7,479 bases of DNA from Synergistaceae bacterium (lineage in GTDB: Bacteria; Synergistota; Synergistia; Synergistales; Aminobacteriaceae): the NCBI GenBank assembly GCA_031289165.1, contig JAITPZ010000241.1, forward strand, positions 1 through 7,479. Direction: 5' to 3'. Each line of letters starts with the position of its first letter. Within the stretch, counting starts at the first letter, position 1. The position numbers and the translations under genes are program-made. Below the pieces are notes generated by a model. That model had not been told where the DNA came from. It worked only from the letters and a program-made list of their open reading frames with translations, and did no database searches. Positions 1 to 5,523 of the stretch are shown piece after piece.

Positions 1-351
1 GGATCGGGCCTGAGGAAGTCCCCCTTTGGCGGCACGCTCGAACAACTGAATGGCCTTTTGTTTGTTCTTCACCACGCCCAGCCCGTCGCGGTACATTTCG
101 CCCAGCCGGTTCTGGGCCATCGTGTTGCCCTGCGCCGCGGCTTTCTCGTACCATTTGACGGCTTCGGTCAGGCTTTTGGCCGCGCCTTTGCCCGTCTCGT
201 GCATTTGGGCCAGCATGTACTGCGGCATCGGCGCGCCCCGCTCGGCCGCCAGCTTCGCGTCGTCGAACTCCGAAGCGGCGGCGGGAGAAGCGACGCCGCA
301 CGCCAGAAAAACGGAAAGCGTTAAAAATACCGCCAGTTTCATTCGATTCAT
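1..351 (-). CDS. Secreted Sel1-like repeat protein (N-terminal part, runs off the window)
   Basis: 117 codons are visible from an ATG at 349-351; the gene continues beyond position 1. The start is fixed by a perfect AGGAGG at 359-364, seven bases upstream. Residues 1-26 look like a Sec signal peptide (MNRMK, then a hydrophobic run, then SPAAA); a Cys at residue 18 in VFLAC is a poor lipobox, so lipoprotein status is uncertain. From about residue 33 the sequence follows the Sel1 repeat pattern (alanine-rich helix pairs with A-x-x-x-L-A/G-x-M-Y/H-x-x-G-x-G and A-x-x-W/L-x-x-x-A-A): one unit around 39-74 (YMLAQMHETGKG, AVKWYEKAAAQG) and a second around 75-110 (NRLGEMYRDGLGV, AIQLFERAAKGG). Such alpha-solenoid repeats mediate protein-protein contacts in the periplasm or outside the cell; no partner can be named from the sequence. 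Family assignment is firm, specific function unknown. Confidence 0.85.
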   Translation of the reverse strand, partial: MNRMKLAVFLTLSVFLACGVASPAAASEFDDAKLAAERGAPMPQYMLAQMHETGKGAAKSLTEAVKWYEKAAAQGNTMAQNRLGEMYRDGLGVVKNKQKAIQLFERAAKGGLPQARS

Positions 352-447
352 CTTCAAACCTCCTGTGAAAATAATGAAATCGTTTTGGGCATTGTCCGCA
401 AATCTCCGGCCGCGAAAAAATTCATGGCCTCCGCGCCCTTTTCGTCG

Positions 448-476
448 TTTGTACCTTATCGCGCGTTGCCTGTCAA
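448..476 (-). promoter_or_regulatory. Sigma-70-type promoter of the Sel1-repeat gene
   Basis: Reading the minus strand there is a perfect -35 TTGACA (471-476), a 17-base spacer, and TACAAA (448-453; 4 of 6 matches to TATAAT). It lies about 97 bases upstream of the start codon at 351, leaving a leader of roughly 90 nt. The -35 is strong and the -10 moderate. Inferred from motif and spacing only. Confidence 0.55.
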
Positions 477-567
477 TATATTGTATCTTTTTGAGAACGT
501 CAGGACCGTGGGGCAAAGGCTGCCGCGCCGCCGTCGCCCCTGTCTCCGAGGCATTCAGAAAAGTCTT

Positions 568-608
568 AAAAATGAAAAAGCCCTCGCTATCGAAGGTAAG
601 GGCTTTTT
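568..608 (-). terminator. Intrinsic terminator of copy 1 RNA (bidirectional hairpin)
   Basis: AAAAAGCCCT (575-584) pairs perfectly with AGGGCTTTTT (599-608), a 10-bp stem with a 14-nt loop. Reading leftward the stem is followed by C, A and a five-T run (568-572), a good intrinsic terminator; reading rightward it ends in five T, so it may also stop plus-strand transcripts. Copy 2 keeps the hairpin with a different inner stem. Confidence 0.65.
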
Positions 609-614
609 ATGCTG

Positions 615-620
615 TATAAT
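615..620 (+). promoter_or_regulatory. Possible plus-strand -10 box upstream of the small ORF
   Basis: TATAAT inside TGCTGTATAAT, just after the hairpin, about 80 bases upstream of the 44-codon ORF. Copy 2 has TATACT at the same place (1105-1110). No convincing -35 is present at 17 bases. Could drive the small ORF mRNA; weak evidence. Confidence 0.35.
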
Positions 621-701
621 GGGTGATAGAAAGGGCTCCGGGTGGATTCAGGACTCCACTGCAACCGATGGGGAGCTTGCCCTGTGAATCGAGGTGACGA
701 C

Positions 702-836
702 ATGGCGAAATGCCGTAAGTCCCGGAAAAGACGCAGAGGCAAGATAAGCACCCACCCAAGGTTTCTTCATCTTGCCTCTGCCCTTTACTGGCTGGTGCGC
801 CTGATCCTGATGTTGTGGGACAGGTTCACCCGTTAG
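702..836 (+). CDS. Small basic/hydrophobic peptide, 44 aa, possible type I toxin-like protein
   Basis: ATG at 702 preceded by GAGGTGA (691-697), a good ribosome binding site; stop TAG at 834. The peptide has two parts: residues 1-14 are strongly basic (MAKCRKSRKRRRGK) and residues 21-37 (FLHLASALYWLVRLILM) form a hydrophobic segment, possibly one membrane helix, followed by WDRFTR. Compared with copy 2, the first 14 codons differ largely by third-position changes that keep the residue (GCG/GCA, CGT/CGC, TCC/TCT, AGA/AGG, GGC/GGT), as expected for a translated sequence. The start sits just inside a long-range stem (671-684 with 861-874) that could control translation. A short basic, membrane-seeking peptide in tandem copies with conserved RNA structure and a possible antisense promoter resembles type I toxin loci in layout; no sequence match to a known toxin is recognised. 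An RNA-only explanation is also possible. Confidence 0.45.
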   Translation: MAKCRKSRKRRRGKISTHPRFLHLASALYWLVRLILMLWDRFTR

Positions 837-888
837 ACCGGGGAGATTGACTGTAGTAAACAGGGCTGACTCCCTTTTCGTCGGCTCT

Positions 889-897
889 ATTATACCA
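889..897 (-). promoter_or_regulatory. Extended -10 promoter of copy 1 RNA
   Basis: Minus strand TGGTATAAT: a perfect TATAAT (889-894) with the TGn extension (895-897), within a block identical in both copies. No good -35 is seen, which is normal for extended -10 promoters. Predicted start near 882. Confidence 0.5.
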
Positions 898-899
898 CC

Positions 900-1048
900 A
901 TCTATCCTGCCATCATCATTCGCGCGTCGATAAAACCACCCGTTTGAATGCAACCTGGTATTACACCCTGTCGCTATCGCTTGTGAACGCTGTTGCGTTC
1001 TCGCTTATTTTTCCCGCGTGTTCCTGACTGGCCCTCTCGGAATCCTTA
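900..1048. other. Spacer between the two elements, with a small hairpin
   Basis: Not shared between the copies. It contains GAACGC-TGTT-GCGTTC (985-1000), a perfect 6-bp hairpin, followed by a T-rich stretch (1005-1012) that could act as a weak plus-strand terminator after copy 1. No coding potential recognised. Confidence 0.35.
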
Positions 1049-1057
1049 AAAAGTCTT

Positions 1058-1098
1058 AAAAATGAAAAAAGCCTCTGCCATCGAAAAGCAGGGCTTTT
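1058..1098 (-). terminator. Intrinsic terminator of copy 2 RNA
   Basis: AAAAGCC (1067-1073) and CTGC (1075-1078) pair with GCAG (1088-1091) and GGCTTTT (1092-1098), with T1074 bulged. Reading leftward it is followed by T-rich sequence to 1058. It would also terminate read-through from the ABC operon, which lies upstream on the same strand. Confidence 0.6.
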
Positions 1099-1189
1099 GT
1101 GCTGTATACTGCCCGTAGAAGGGGTTCCCGGTAGGAGCGAGGGCTTACTTGTTTTAAGGGAGCTTGCCCTGCAGAATCGAGGTGAGGCT

Positions 1190-1396
1190 ATGGCAAAACG
1201 TCGCCCCTCTCCGAAAAGGCGCAGCGGTAAGACAACCCTGACCAGGTTTTTCCTATCTTGCCGCTGCTCTGTACTGGTGAGGAAACTAAGCGATTCGCAC
1301 AGCTCGTACCTCGCTGACTCTCTGCTTATGGACGGTGCGCCTGATCCTGATGTTGTGGGACAGGTTCACCCGATAGTTCGGGGAGCTTTACAGTAA
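1190..1396 (+). pseudogene. Frameshifted copy of the small basic/hydrophobic peptide gene
   Basis: ATG at 1190 behind GAGGTGA (1179-1185). The first 14 residues, MAKRRPSPKRRSGK, match copy 1. At a run of five T (1247-1251) the frame departs: removing one T gives RFSYLAAALYW then TGA at 1278-1280, closely matching RFLHLASALYW of copy 1. In the uncorrected frame the ORF reads on to 1396 (68 aa), but the C-terminus then translates the 39-bp conserved block in another frame and loses the hydrophobic helix. Most simply a decayed copy; a genuinely different 68-aa product cannot be excluded. Confidence 0.5.
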
Positions 1397-1428
1397 CGCA
1401 CAGGGCTGACTCCCCTTTCGTCGGCTCT

Positions 1429-1437
1429 ATTATACCA
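1429..1437 (-). promoter_or_regulatory. Extended -10 promoter of copy 2 RNA
   Basis: Minus-strand TGGTATAAT, identical to that of copy 1, placed 12 bp beyond the stop codon of the last ABC operon gene. No clear -35. Confidence 0.5.
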
Positions 1438-1448
1438 CCGACCCCGCT

Positions 1449-2534
1449 TCACTCGTACCAGAAGGGGCGGAGCAGACGGAGCCCGCACGCCTTTCCCGCG
1501 TCGGGGCCGGGCGCGCGGCGAGCCTTCTGGATGCGCATTTCCTGACCGCCCACCTTCACCTGGTAGTCCACGATCTCCCCGAGGAAGGACTTGCGGCTGA
1601 CGATTCCCCGCAGGCCCGTTTCGCCGTCGCAAAAATCGATCTCCGAGGGGCGGCTGGCCAGGGAGAAGGGTTTGTCGCCGGAGTTTCTCAGGGACGCGGG
1701 AGGCGTCAGGTCCGGCGGCAGGGCGTCGCCGCGGTTTCCCTCTTCGTCGCGGAGAAAGACCCCGCCCCCTTCGCCCCGGACAACGTTCAGGAAGTTGGAG
1801 AGTCCGATGAAGCTGAACACGAAACGGTTGACGGGGCTGTTGTAGACCGCGAGGGGGGTGTCGATCTGCTGCGCCACGCCGAGCTTCATGACCAGGATGC
1901 GGTCGGACAGCGCCATTGCCTCGGCCTGGTCGTGGGTCACGTAGATGATGGAAAAGCCGTACCTGCGCTGCAGGTCTCGAATTTCGAAGCGCATCTCCTC
2001 GCGCAGGTGGGGGTCCAGGCTGGACAGGGGCTCGTCGAGGAGCATGACGTCCGGGTTGATGGCCAGCGCCCGCGCGAGGGCCACGCGCTGTTTGCCGCCG
2101 CCGGAGAGGTCCGACGGGCTGTCGTTCGCGGCGGAGAGCAGGTTGGTGGAGGACAGGGCGTCCCTTACGCGGCGCTCGACCTCCGAGGCCGGCAGACGGC
2201 GGACGCGCAGGGGGAAGGCCACGTTTTCGTACACCGTCATGTGCGGCCACACGGCGAAGGCCTGAAAGACCATGCCGAAGTCGCGCTTTTCCGGGGGCAG
2301 ATACCAGTTCTTTTCGCGGGAGGAAATCAGGCGGCCCCCCACGTGGATTTCCCCCTCGCTCAGGTCCTCGAAGCCGGCCACCATGCGCAGGGTCGTCGTC
2401 TTGCCGCAGCCCGAGGGCCCCAGCATGGAGAAGCACTCGCCCTTTTCGATATCGAGATTCAGGGAATCGACGGCCGTCACGGCGCCGAAGCGTTTTGTCA
2501 CGTTCACGAGTCGTACATGGGACATTTCCGTCAT
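1449..2534 (-). CDS. ABC importer ATP-binding protein (second ATPase), iron/spermidine-type
   Basis: 361 aa. ATG at 2532-2534 with GAGG eight bases upstream, overlapping the permease stop region (10-nt gap), so translation is probably coupled. Domains: nucleotide-binding domain to about residue 235, then a TOBE-like C-terminal regulatory region. Visible motifs: Walker A GPSGCGKT (39-46), Q-loop Q91 in MVFQAFAVWPHMTV, Walker B VMLLDE (163-168), D-loop SSLD, H-loop H201 in YVTHDQAEAMALSDR. The signature is LSGGG (143-147) instead of LSGGQ, while the first ATPase of this operon is canonical. As part of the importer it would hydrolyse ATP at the inner membrane with the permease at 2545-4344. Length and motifs fit the FbpC/PotA group; the substrate cannot be derived from the ATPase. 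Confidence 0.93.
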   Translation of the reverse strand: MTEMSHVRLVNVTKRFGAVTAVDSLNLDIEKGECFSMLGPSGCGKTTTLRMVAGFEDLSEGEIHVGGRLISSREKNWYLPPEKRDFGMVFQAFAVWPHMTVYENVAFPLRVRRLPASEVERRVRDALSSTNLLSAANDSPSDLSGGGKQRVALARALAINPDVMLLDEPLSSLDPHLREEMRFEIRDLQRRYGFSIIYVTHDQAEAMALSDRILVMKLGVAQQIDTPLAVYNSPVNRFVFSFIGLSNFLNVVRGEGGGVFLRDEEGNRGDALPPDLTPPASLRNSGDKPFSLASRPSEIDFCDGETGLRGIVSRKSFLGEIVDYQVKVGGQEMRIQKARRAPGPDAGKACGLRLLRPFWYE

Positions 2535-2544
2535 AATATCCGCC

Positions 2545-4344
2545 TCACCCCTGCCCTTTGGCTTTGTTGCCTACGAAGCGGTCGACGAGAAGCTGGCCCG
2601 TCACGATAATAATGAGGGCAATCCCCGCCAGCGCCGCGGACATCACGGTCTCCCCGTCCTCGTTCAGGGTGTAGATGGCCACGCCGATCGTGCGCGTGGT
2701 GGGCGCGTAGAGCATGATGGAGGCGGTCAGCTCGCGCAGCGCGGGCAGGAAGATCAGGAAAAAAGCCGCCAGCATTCCCGGCCGCACCAGCGGCAGCACG
2801 ATGTCCCTCAGGGCCTGCCACATGGAGGCTCCGCAGACCCGCGCCGCCTCGACCAGGGAGTCGTGGACCTGTTCGAGGGCCGCGGAGTTGGCCCGCAGCG
2901 AGAAGGCCATGTAGCGCGCGATGTAGGCCACCAGAATAATCCAGACGGTGTTGTACAGGTTGACGCCGTATTTGCCGCTCCAGGCCAGAATGACTCCGAG
3001 GGCGATGACGGAGCCGGGGACGGAGAAGGGCAGCATCCCGAGGAACTCCAGAAAGCCCTTGCCGCGCACCTTCATCTTGACGATGACGTAGGAGATCATG
3101 ACCCCCGCGAACATGGTGATGAGCGCCGCGGACAGCCCGAGGGTGACGCTGTTCCAGATGGCGTCCCGCGTGACTTTGTAATTGAAGAGAATGAATTTGT
3201 AGTTGTCGAGGGAGAGGTTTTCCCAGGTGAAGGACAGTCCGTAGGTCCTGAGTCCGCCGACCAGGAAGATGACCGTCGTGGGCAGCACGATCGTGAAGCC
3301 GATCCAGGCCACGCAGAAGATGAACAGCGGCATACGCAGGGCGCGGAGCTTGAGTTCCATCGGGCGGAAGCTCTTGCCGCCGATGATCTGGTAGTGCCCG
3401 CGGCTCAGGATCTTCCCCTGCAGCCAGATGATGAAGGTGGCCGTGACCACCAGCACCGTGGCCAGCACCGTGCCCGTCCGGATGGAGGCGAAGCTGCCGG
3501 CGCTCTGGTGGATGCGCTGGTAGATCAGGGTGGGGATGTTGAAGATCCCATTCTCGATGCCCAGCACGGCGACGGTCCCGAAGTGGGCCATAGAGTAGAG
3601 CATGATGAGCAGCGCGCCGGAGAGGATGCTCGGCAGCACCAGGGGGATGGTGATCTTTCGGGTGATGGTGAAGAGCCCCGCCCCGGAGATGCGAGCGGAT
3701 TCCTCCAGAGTGGGGTCCATGCGCTCGAGGGCGCCGCAGACCTGGATGAACACGAAGGGGAACAGGTACATGACCTCGACCAGCATGATGCCCGCGTAGC
3801 TGTAGATGTTGAAGATGGGCCCCGCAAGCCCGAAGTGAAGCATGAAGAAACGGTTGATGAACCCCGCGCGCGGGGAGAGCAGCATCTTCCAGGCCAGCGC
3901 CCCGATGAAGGACGGCAGCATGAAGGGCACAAGGAACAGCCCCTTCATGAGCCGCTTGCAGGGCAGGTCCGTGCGCGTCACCAGCCAGGCGAAGAACGTC
4001 CCCACGATCGTGCTGCCGATGGTGGTTCCCGCGGCGATGACGAGGGAGTTGACGAGAGCCTGCCAGGTGTCCGGCTCGCCGATGATCCGGAGGACGTCGC
4101 GCACGTTGAACTTCCCGTCCACCCAGAAGGCGTTGAAGAAGATCAGCAGAACCGGCACCGCCACCACGACGACCAGAATGGCGATGGACAGAAAGAGAAT
4201 GACCTGCGCCACGCCAAACCCGGATCGTCTGAAGCTCAGGGGGGCGGAGCTCGCTCGGCCCTGACGGGTCCTCGCCGGTCCCCCTGAAACCCCTGCGTCC
4301 GCGCTCAGGGGGGCGGAGCTCGCCCTGGTATTCAATACGTTCAT
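2545..4344 (-). CDS. ABC importer permease, two fused transmembrane domains (ferric-iron/thiamine-type)
   Basis: 599 aa, about twelve membrane segments, the first at about 44-71. Two binding-protein-dependent transport domains are fused: each has an EAA-type coupling motif, EESARISGAG...IPLVLP (214-238) and EAARVCGAS...LPLVRP (499-522), which dock onto the ATPases. The size and duplicated layout fit FbpB/AfuB/ThiP-type permeases. ATG at 4344 lies one nucleotide after the stop of the first ATPase; GGAGG is 12 bases upstream, rather far, consistent with coupled translation. Odd feature: residues 7-14 (RASSAPLS) recur at 30-37, encoded by a 20-bp DNA repeat, giving a low-complexity, probably cytoplasmic extension of about 40 residues. 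No internal Met is available before the first helix. Confidence 0.93.
   Translation of the reverse strand: MNVLNTRASSAPLSADAGVSGGPARTRQGRASSAPLSFRRSGFGVAQVILFLSIAILVVVVAVPVLLIFFNAFWVDGKFNVRDVLRIIGEPDTWQALVNSLVIAAGTTIGSTIVGTFFAWLVTRTDLPCKRLMKGLFLVPFMLPSFIGALAWKMLLSPRAGFINRFFMLHFGLAGPIFNIYSYAGIMLVEVMYLFPFVFIQVCGALERMDPTLEESARISGAGLFTITRKITIPLVLPSILSGALLIMLYSMAHFGTVAVLGIENGIFNIPTLIYQRIHQSAGSFASIRTGTVLATVLVVTATFIIWLQGKILSRGHYQIIGGKSFRPMELKLRALRMPLFIFCVAWIGFTIVLPTTVIFLVGGLRTYGLSFTWENLSLDNYKFILFNYKVTRDAIWNSVTLGLSAALITMFAGVMISYVIVKMKVRGKGFLEFLGMLPFSVPGSVIALGVILAWSGKYGVNLYNTVWIILVAYIARYMAFSLRANSAALEQVHDSLVEAARVCGASMWQALRDIVLPLVRPGMLAAFFLIFLPALRELTASIMLYAPTTRTIGVAIYTLNEDGETVMSAALAGIALIIIVTGQLLVDRFVGNKAKGQG
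4234..4322. repeat. Duplicated 20-bp GC-rich repeat inside the permease N-terminus
   Basis: GCTCAGGGGGGCGGAGCTCG occurs at 4234-4253 and again at 4303-4322. The period is 69 bp, exactly 23 codons, so the reading frame is kept. The interval is GC-rich and contains related C/G-run sequence (GGTCCCCCTGAAACCCC). It looks like insertion of a dispersed repeat unit, or a local duplication, into coding sequence. Confidence 0.75.
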
Positions 4345-4345
4345 T

Positions 4346-5443
4346 TTATTTCACCACCTCCGAGAGGCTTTTCGCGTCGAACCAGAACAGGTTGCGGAAG
4401 CTGACGACGCAGCCTTCGCCTTCCTTGAACATCAGTCCTCCGGACAGGGCCTCGTGGGTTTCGATGCTGGTGCGCAGGGTTGCGCCGTCCACGTCGATGA
4501 GATAGTCCATCATGGCCCCGAGGAAGCTGGCCCGCCGGACGATGCCGCGCAGTCCTTCCCCCTTCTCAGGCGGGGCGATCCGCACGTCCGAGGGCCGGAA
4601 GCCCGCCGCCTGGAGGGGCGTGTCGTCCGCGGGGCTTTTCCAGGGGATGTTCTGGGTTCCCTCGCCCACCAGCCATGCCGTGCCCTCGCGCCGCACCGGG
4701 AGGAAGTTGGCGATGCCCATGAAGCTGAACACGAAGGGGTCCGCGGGCTGTTCGAAGATCTCCCAGGGGGTTCCCGTCTGGCGGATGTGTCCGTGTTCGT
4801 CCATGACGGCCATGCGGTCGGAGATGGCGAGCGCCACCTCCTGGTCGTGGGTGACGTAGAGGACGGTGGTCTCCAGTTTGCGCTGGAGCTCCTTGATCTC
4901 GAAGCGCATTTCCTCGCGCAGGTTAGCGTCGAGGTTGGTGAGGGGCTCGTCCAGAAGCAGCAGGGCGGGCCGCGCGACCAGCGCCCGGGCGAGGGCCACG
5001 CGCTGCTGCTGTCCGCCGGAGAGCTCCGACGGCAGGCGTTTTTCCAGTCCCGACATCCCCACCAGCGCCACGGTCTCCATGACTCTGTCGGTCAGTTCCC
5101 GCTGGGGCTTTTTCGCCAGTTTCAGCGGGTAGGCCACGTTGTCGAATACCGTCATGTGCGGCCAGACCGCGTAGTCCTGAAAGACCATGCCGATCTTCCG
5201 CGCGTCCGGGGAGATGTCGATGCCCGAGGCCGGGTTTGAGACCACGACCCCGTCGATGCTGATCTTCCCGGAGTCCGGGGCCTCGAACCCCGCGATGAGC
5301 CGCATCAGAACCGTCTTGCCGCATCCCGAGGGCCCGAGAAGGGTGAAGCACTCCCCGCGCCGGACCCCGAGCGTCAGCTCCTCGTGGACCCGATGGTTTC
5401 CGTAATTTTTCGACACTCCTTCAATCCGGATTATTTCTTCCAT
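4346..5443 (-). CDS. ABC importer ATP-binding protein (first ATPase), iron/spermidine-type
   Basis: 365 aa from the ATG at 5441-5443, which has GGAGG (5449-5453) five bases upstream. An in-frame ATG at 5453-5455 overlaps that ribosome binding site and has none of its own, so it is rejected. Motifs: Walker A GPSGCGKT (37-44), Q-loop Q89 in MVFQDYAVWPHMTV, canonical signature LSGGQQQR (141-148), Walker B LLLLDE (161-166), D-loop TNLD, H-loop H199 in YVTHDQEVALAISDR. C-terminal about 120 residues form a TOBE-like regulatory region (FRPSDVRI, GIVRRASFLGAMMDY). Shares with the second ATPase a general FbpC/PotA-type plan but is clearly divergent. Sits between the binding protein and the permease; likely forms one half of an ATPase heterodimer. 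Expression may be lowered by the hairpin directly upstream. Confidence 0.94.
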   Translation of the reverse strand: MEEIIRIEGVSKNYGNHRVHEELTLGVRRGECFTLLGPSGCGKTVLMRLIAGFEAPDSGKISIDGVVVSNPASGIDISPDARKIGMVFQDYAVWPHMTVFDNVAYPLKLAKKPQRELTDRVMETVALVGMSGLEKRLPSELSGGQQQRVALARALVARPALLLLDEPLTNLDANLREEMRFEIKELQRKLETTVLYVTHDQEVALAISDRMAVMDEHGHIRQTGTPWEIFEQPADPFVFSFMGIANFLPVRREGTAWLVGEGTQNIPWKSPADDTPLQAAGFRPSDVRIAPPEKGEGLRGIVRRASFLGAMMDYLIDVDGATLRTSIETHEALSGGLMFKEGEGCVVSFRNLFWFDAKSLSEVVK

Positions 5444-5456
5444 ATTTACCTCCATT

Positions 5457-5485
5457 AAAAAGACGGAACGGGAAATCCCGTCCCG
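5457..5485 (-). terminator. Intrinsic attenuator between the binding-protein and ATPase genes
   Basis: In the minus-strand RNA, 5477-5485 pairs with 5464-5472 as a 9-bp stem with an AUUU loop, followed by UCUUUUU (5457-5463). One pair (5467/5482) is a G-U wobble only in the minus-strand RNA, which supports function in the operon direction. The T-run ends four bases before the ribosome binding site of the ATPase, so partial termination would favour binding-protein expression. Confidence 0.65.
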
Positions 5486-5486
5486 C

Positions 5487-5510
5487 CCTGTGCCCGGTGC
5501 AGGCTTTTTT
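5487..5510 (+). terminator. Possible plus-strand intrinsic terminator
   Basis: CCTGTGC (5487-5493) can pair with GTGCAGG (5497-5503), seven pairs with two G-U wobbles that exist only in plus-strand RNA, followed by six T (5505-5510). No plus-strand gene precedes it nearby; it could limit antisense transcription, or be chance. Confidence 0.3.
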
Positions 5511-5523
5511 ATAATGATGGGAT

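Larger units (their letters stand above)
568..882 (-). ncRNA. Candidate structured small RNA, copy 1
   Basis: A minus-strand transcription unit is suggested by an extended -10 (TGGTATAAT, 889-897) at one end and an intrinsic terminator at the other (stem 575-584/599-608, T-rich tail at 568-572). Both signals are conserved in copy 2. Predicted RNA of about 315 nt, starting near 882. Helices: long-range stem 861-874 with 671-684; hairpin 769-781 with 733-745; small hairpin around 829-841. A conserved stretch UCACCUCGAUUC (686-697) lies next to the 3' arm and contains a CACCUC core complementary to Shine-Dalgarno sequences. I do not recognise the RNA family. It could instead be the antisense partner of the peptide read from the plus strand. 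Confidence 0.45.
559..899. repeat. Structured tandem element, copy 1 (341 bp)
   Basis: Direct, diverged duplicate of 1049-1439. Blocks shared with copy 2, in order: AAAAGTCTTAAAAATGAAAAA (559-579); a terminator-like hairpin ending GGGCTTTT then TGCTGTATA; GGGAGCTTGCCCTG (671-684) followed closely by GAATCGAGGTGA and an ATGGC start; an internal inverted repeat (733-745 with 769-781, 13 bp perfect); an identical 39-bp block (794-832); a small CCCG/CGGG hairpin (829-841); CAGGGCTGACTCCC (861-874); and CGTCGGCTCTATTATACCACC (879-899). The arms 671-684 and 861-874 are complementary over 11 of 14 positions and would close a long-range stem. No terminal inverted repeats, target-site duplication or transposase are seen, so this is not an obvious MITE. 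Confidence 0.85.
1058..1422 (-). ncRNA. Candidate structured small RNA, copy 2
   Basis: Same architecture as copy 1: extended -10 TGGTATAAT at 1429-1437, terminator at 1058-1098, predicted RNA of about 365 nt. The internal hairpin (1221-1232 with 1256-1267) retains pairing although its sequence has changed: an A-T pair in copy 1 (737/777) is C-G here (1225/1263), and a C-G pair (740/774) is T-G (1228/1260). The T-G pair is a wobble in a plus-strand RNA but a C-A mismatch in a minus-strand RNA, so the functional strand is not settled. Confidence 0.45.
1049..1439. repeat. Structured tandem element, copy 2 (391 bp)
   Basis: Diverged direct duplicate of 559-899. It carries the same ordered blocks: AAAAGTCTTAAAAATGAAAAA (1049-1069), hairpin (1067-1098), long-range arms 1158-1171 and 1401-1414 identical to those of copy 1, hairpin arms 1221-1232 and 1256-1267, the 39-bp identical block (1334-1372), a CCCGA/TCGGG hairpin (1370-1383) and the right-end promoter block (1419-1439). 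The size difference comes mainly from about 53 extra bases around 1278-1333. The right end is only 9 bp from the stop of the ATPase gene at 1449. Confidence 0.85.

Noticed and set aside
50..619. 189-codon plus-strand frame over the Sel1-repeat gene
   Set aside because: The minus-strand frame has a perfect ribosome binding site, signal peptide and Sel1 repeats; the plus frame resembles nothing and crosses the promoter and the terminator hairpin.
648..953. 101-codon minus-strand frame across copy 1 of the tandem element
   Set aside because: No ribosome binding site is seen, and the frame crosses the conserved promoter and helices; not supported as a gene.
559..1439. MITE or insertion-sequence remnant
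   Set aside because: The ends are not inverted repeats of each other and no target duplication or transposase fragment is visible; kept as a structured element instead, though mobility is not excluded.
559..1439. CRISPR array or retron RNA
   Set aside because: There are only two long diverged copies without regular short repeats and spacers, and no cas or reverse transcriptase gene is present in the window, although the complementary outer arms superficially recall a retron a1/a2 pair.
1366..2436. 356-codon minus-strand frame overlapping the second ATPase
   Set aside because: It is a shifted frame of the ATPase gene with Arg/Pro/Gly-rich composition and no motifs, whereas the ATPase frame has all catalytic motifs.
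2272..4287. 671-codon open frame on the plus strand antisense to the permease
   Set aside because: Its translation is dominated by Asp, Glu, Gly, His and Arg low-complexity sequence typical of the antisense frame of a GC-rich gene; the minus-strand permease has clear EAA motifs and membrane helices.
5444..5455. Upstream ATG adding four residues to the first ATPase
   Set aside because: It overlaps the GGAGG ribosome binding site that serves the ATG at 5441-5443 and has no ribosome binding site of its own.
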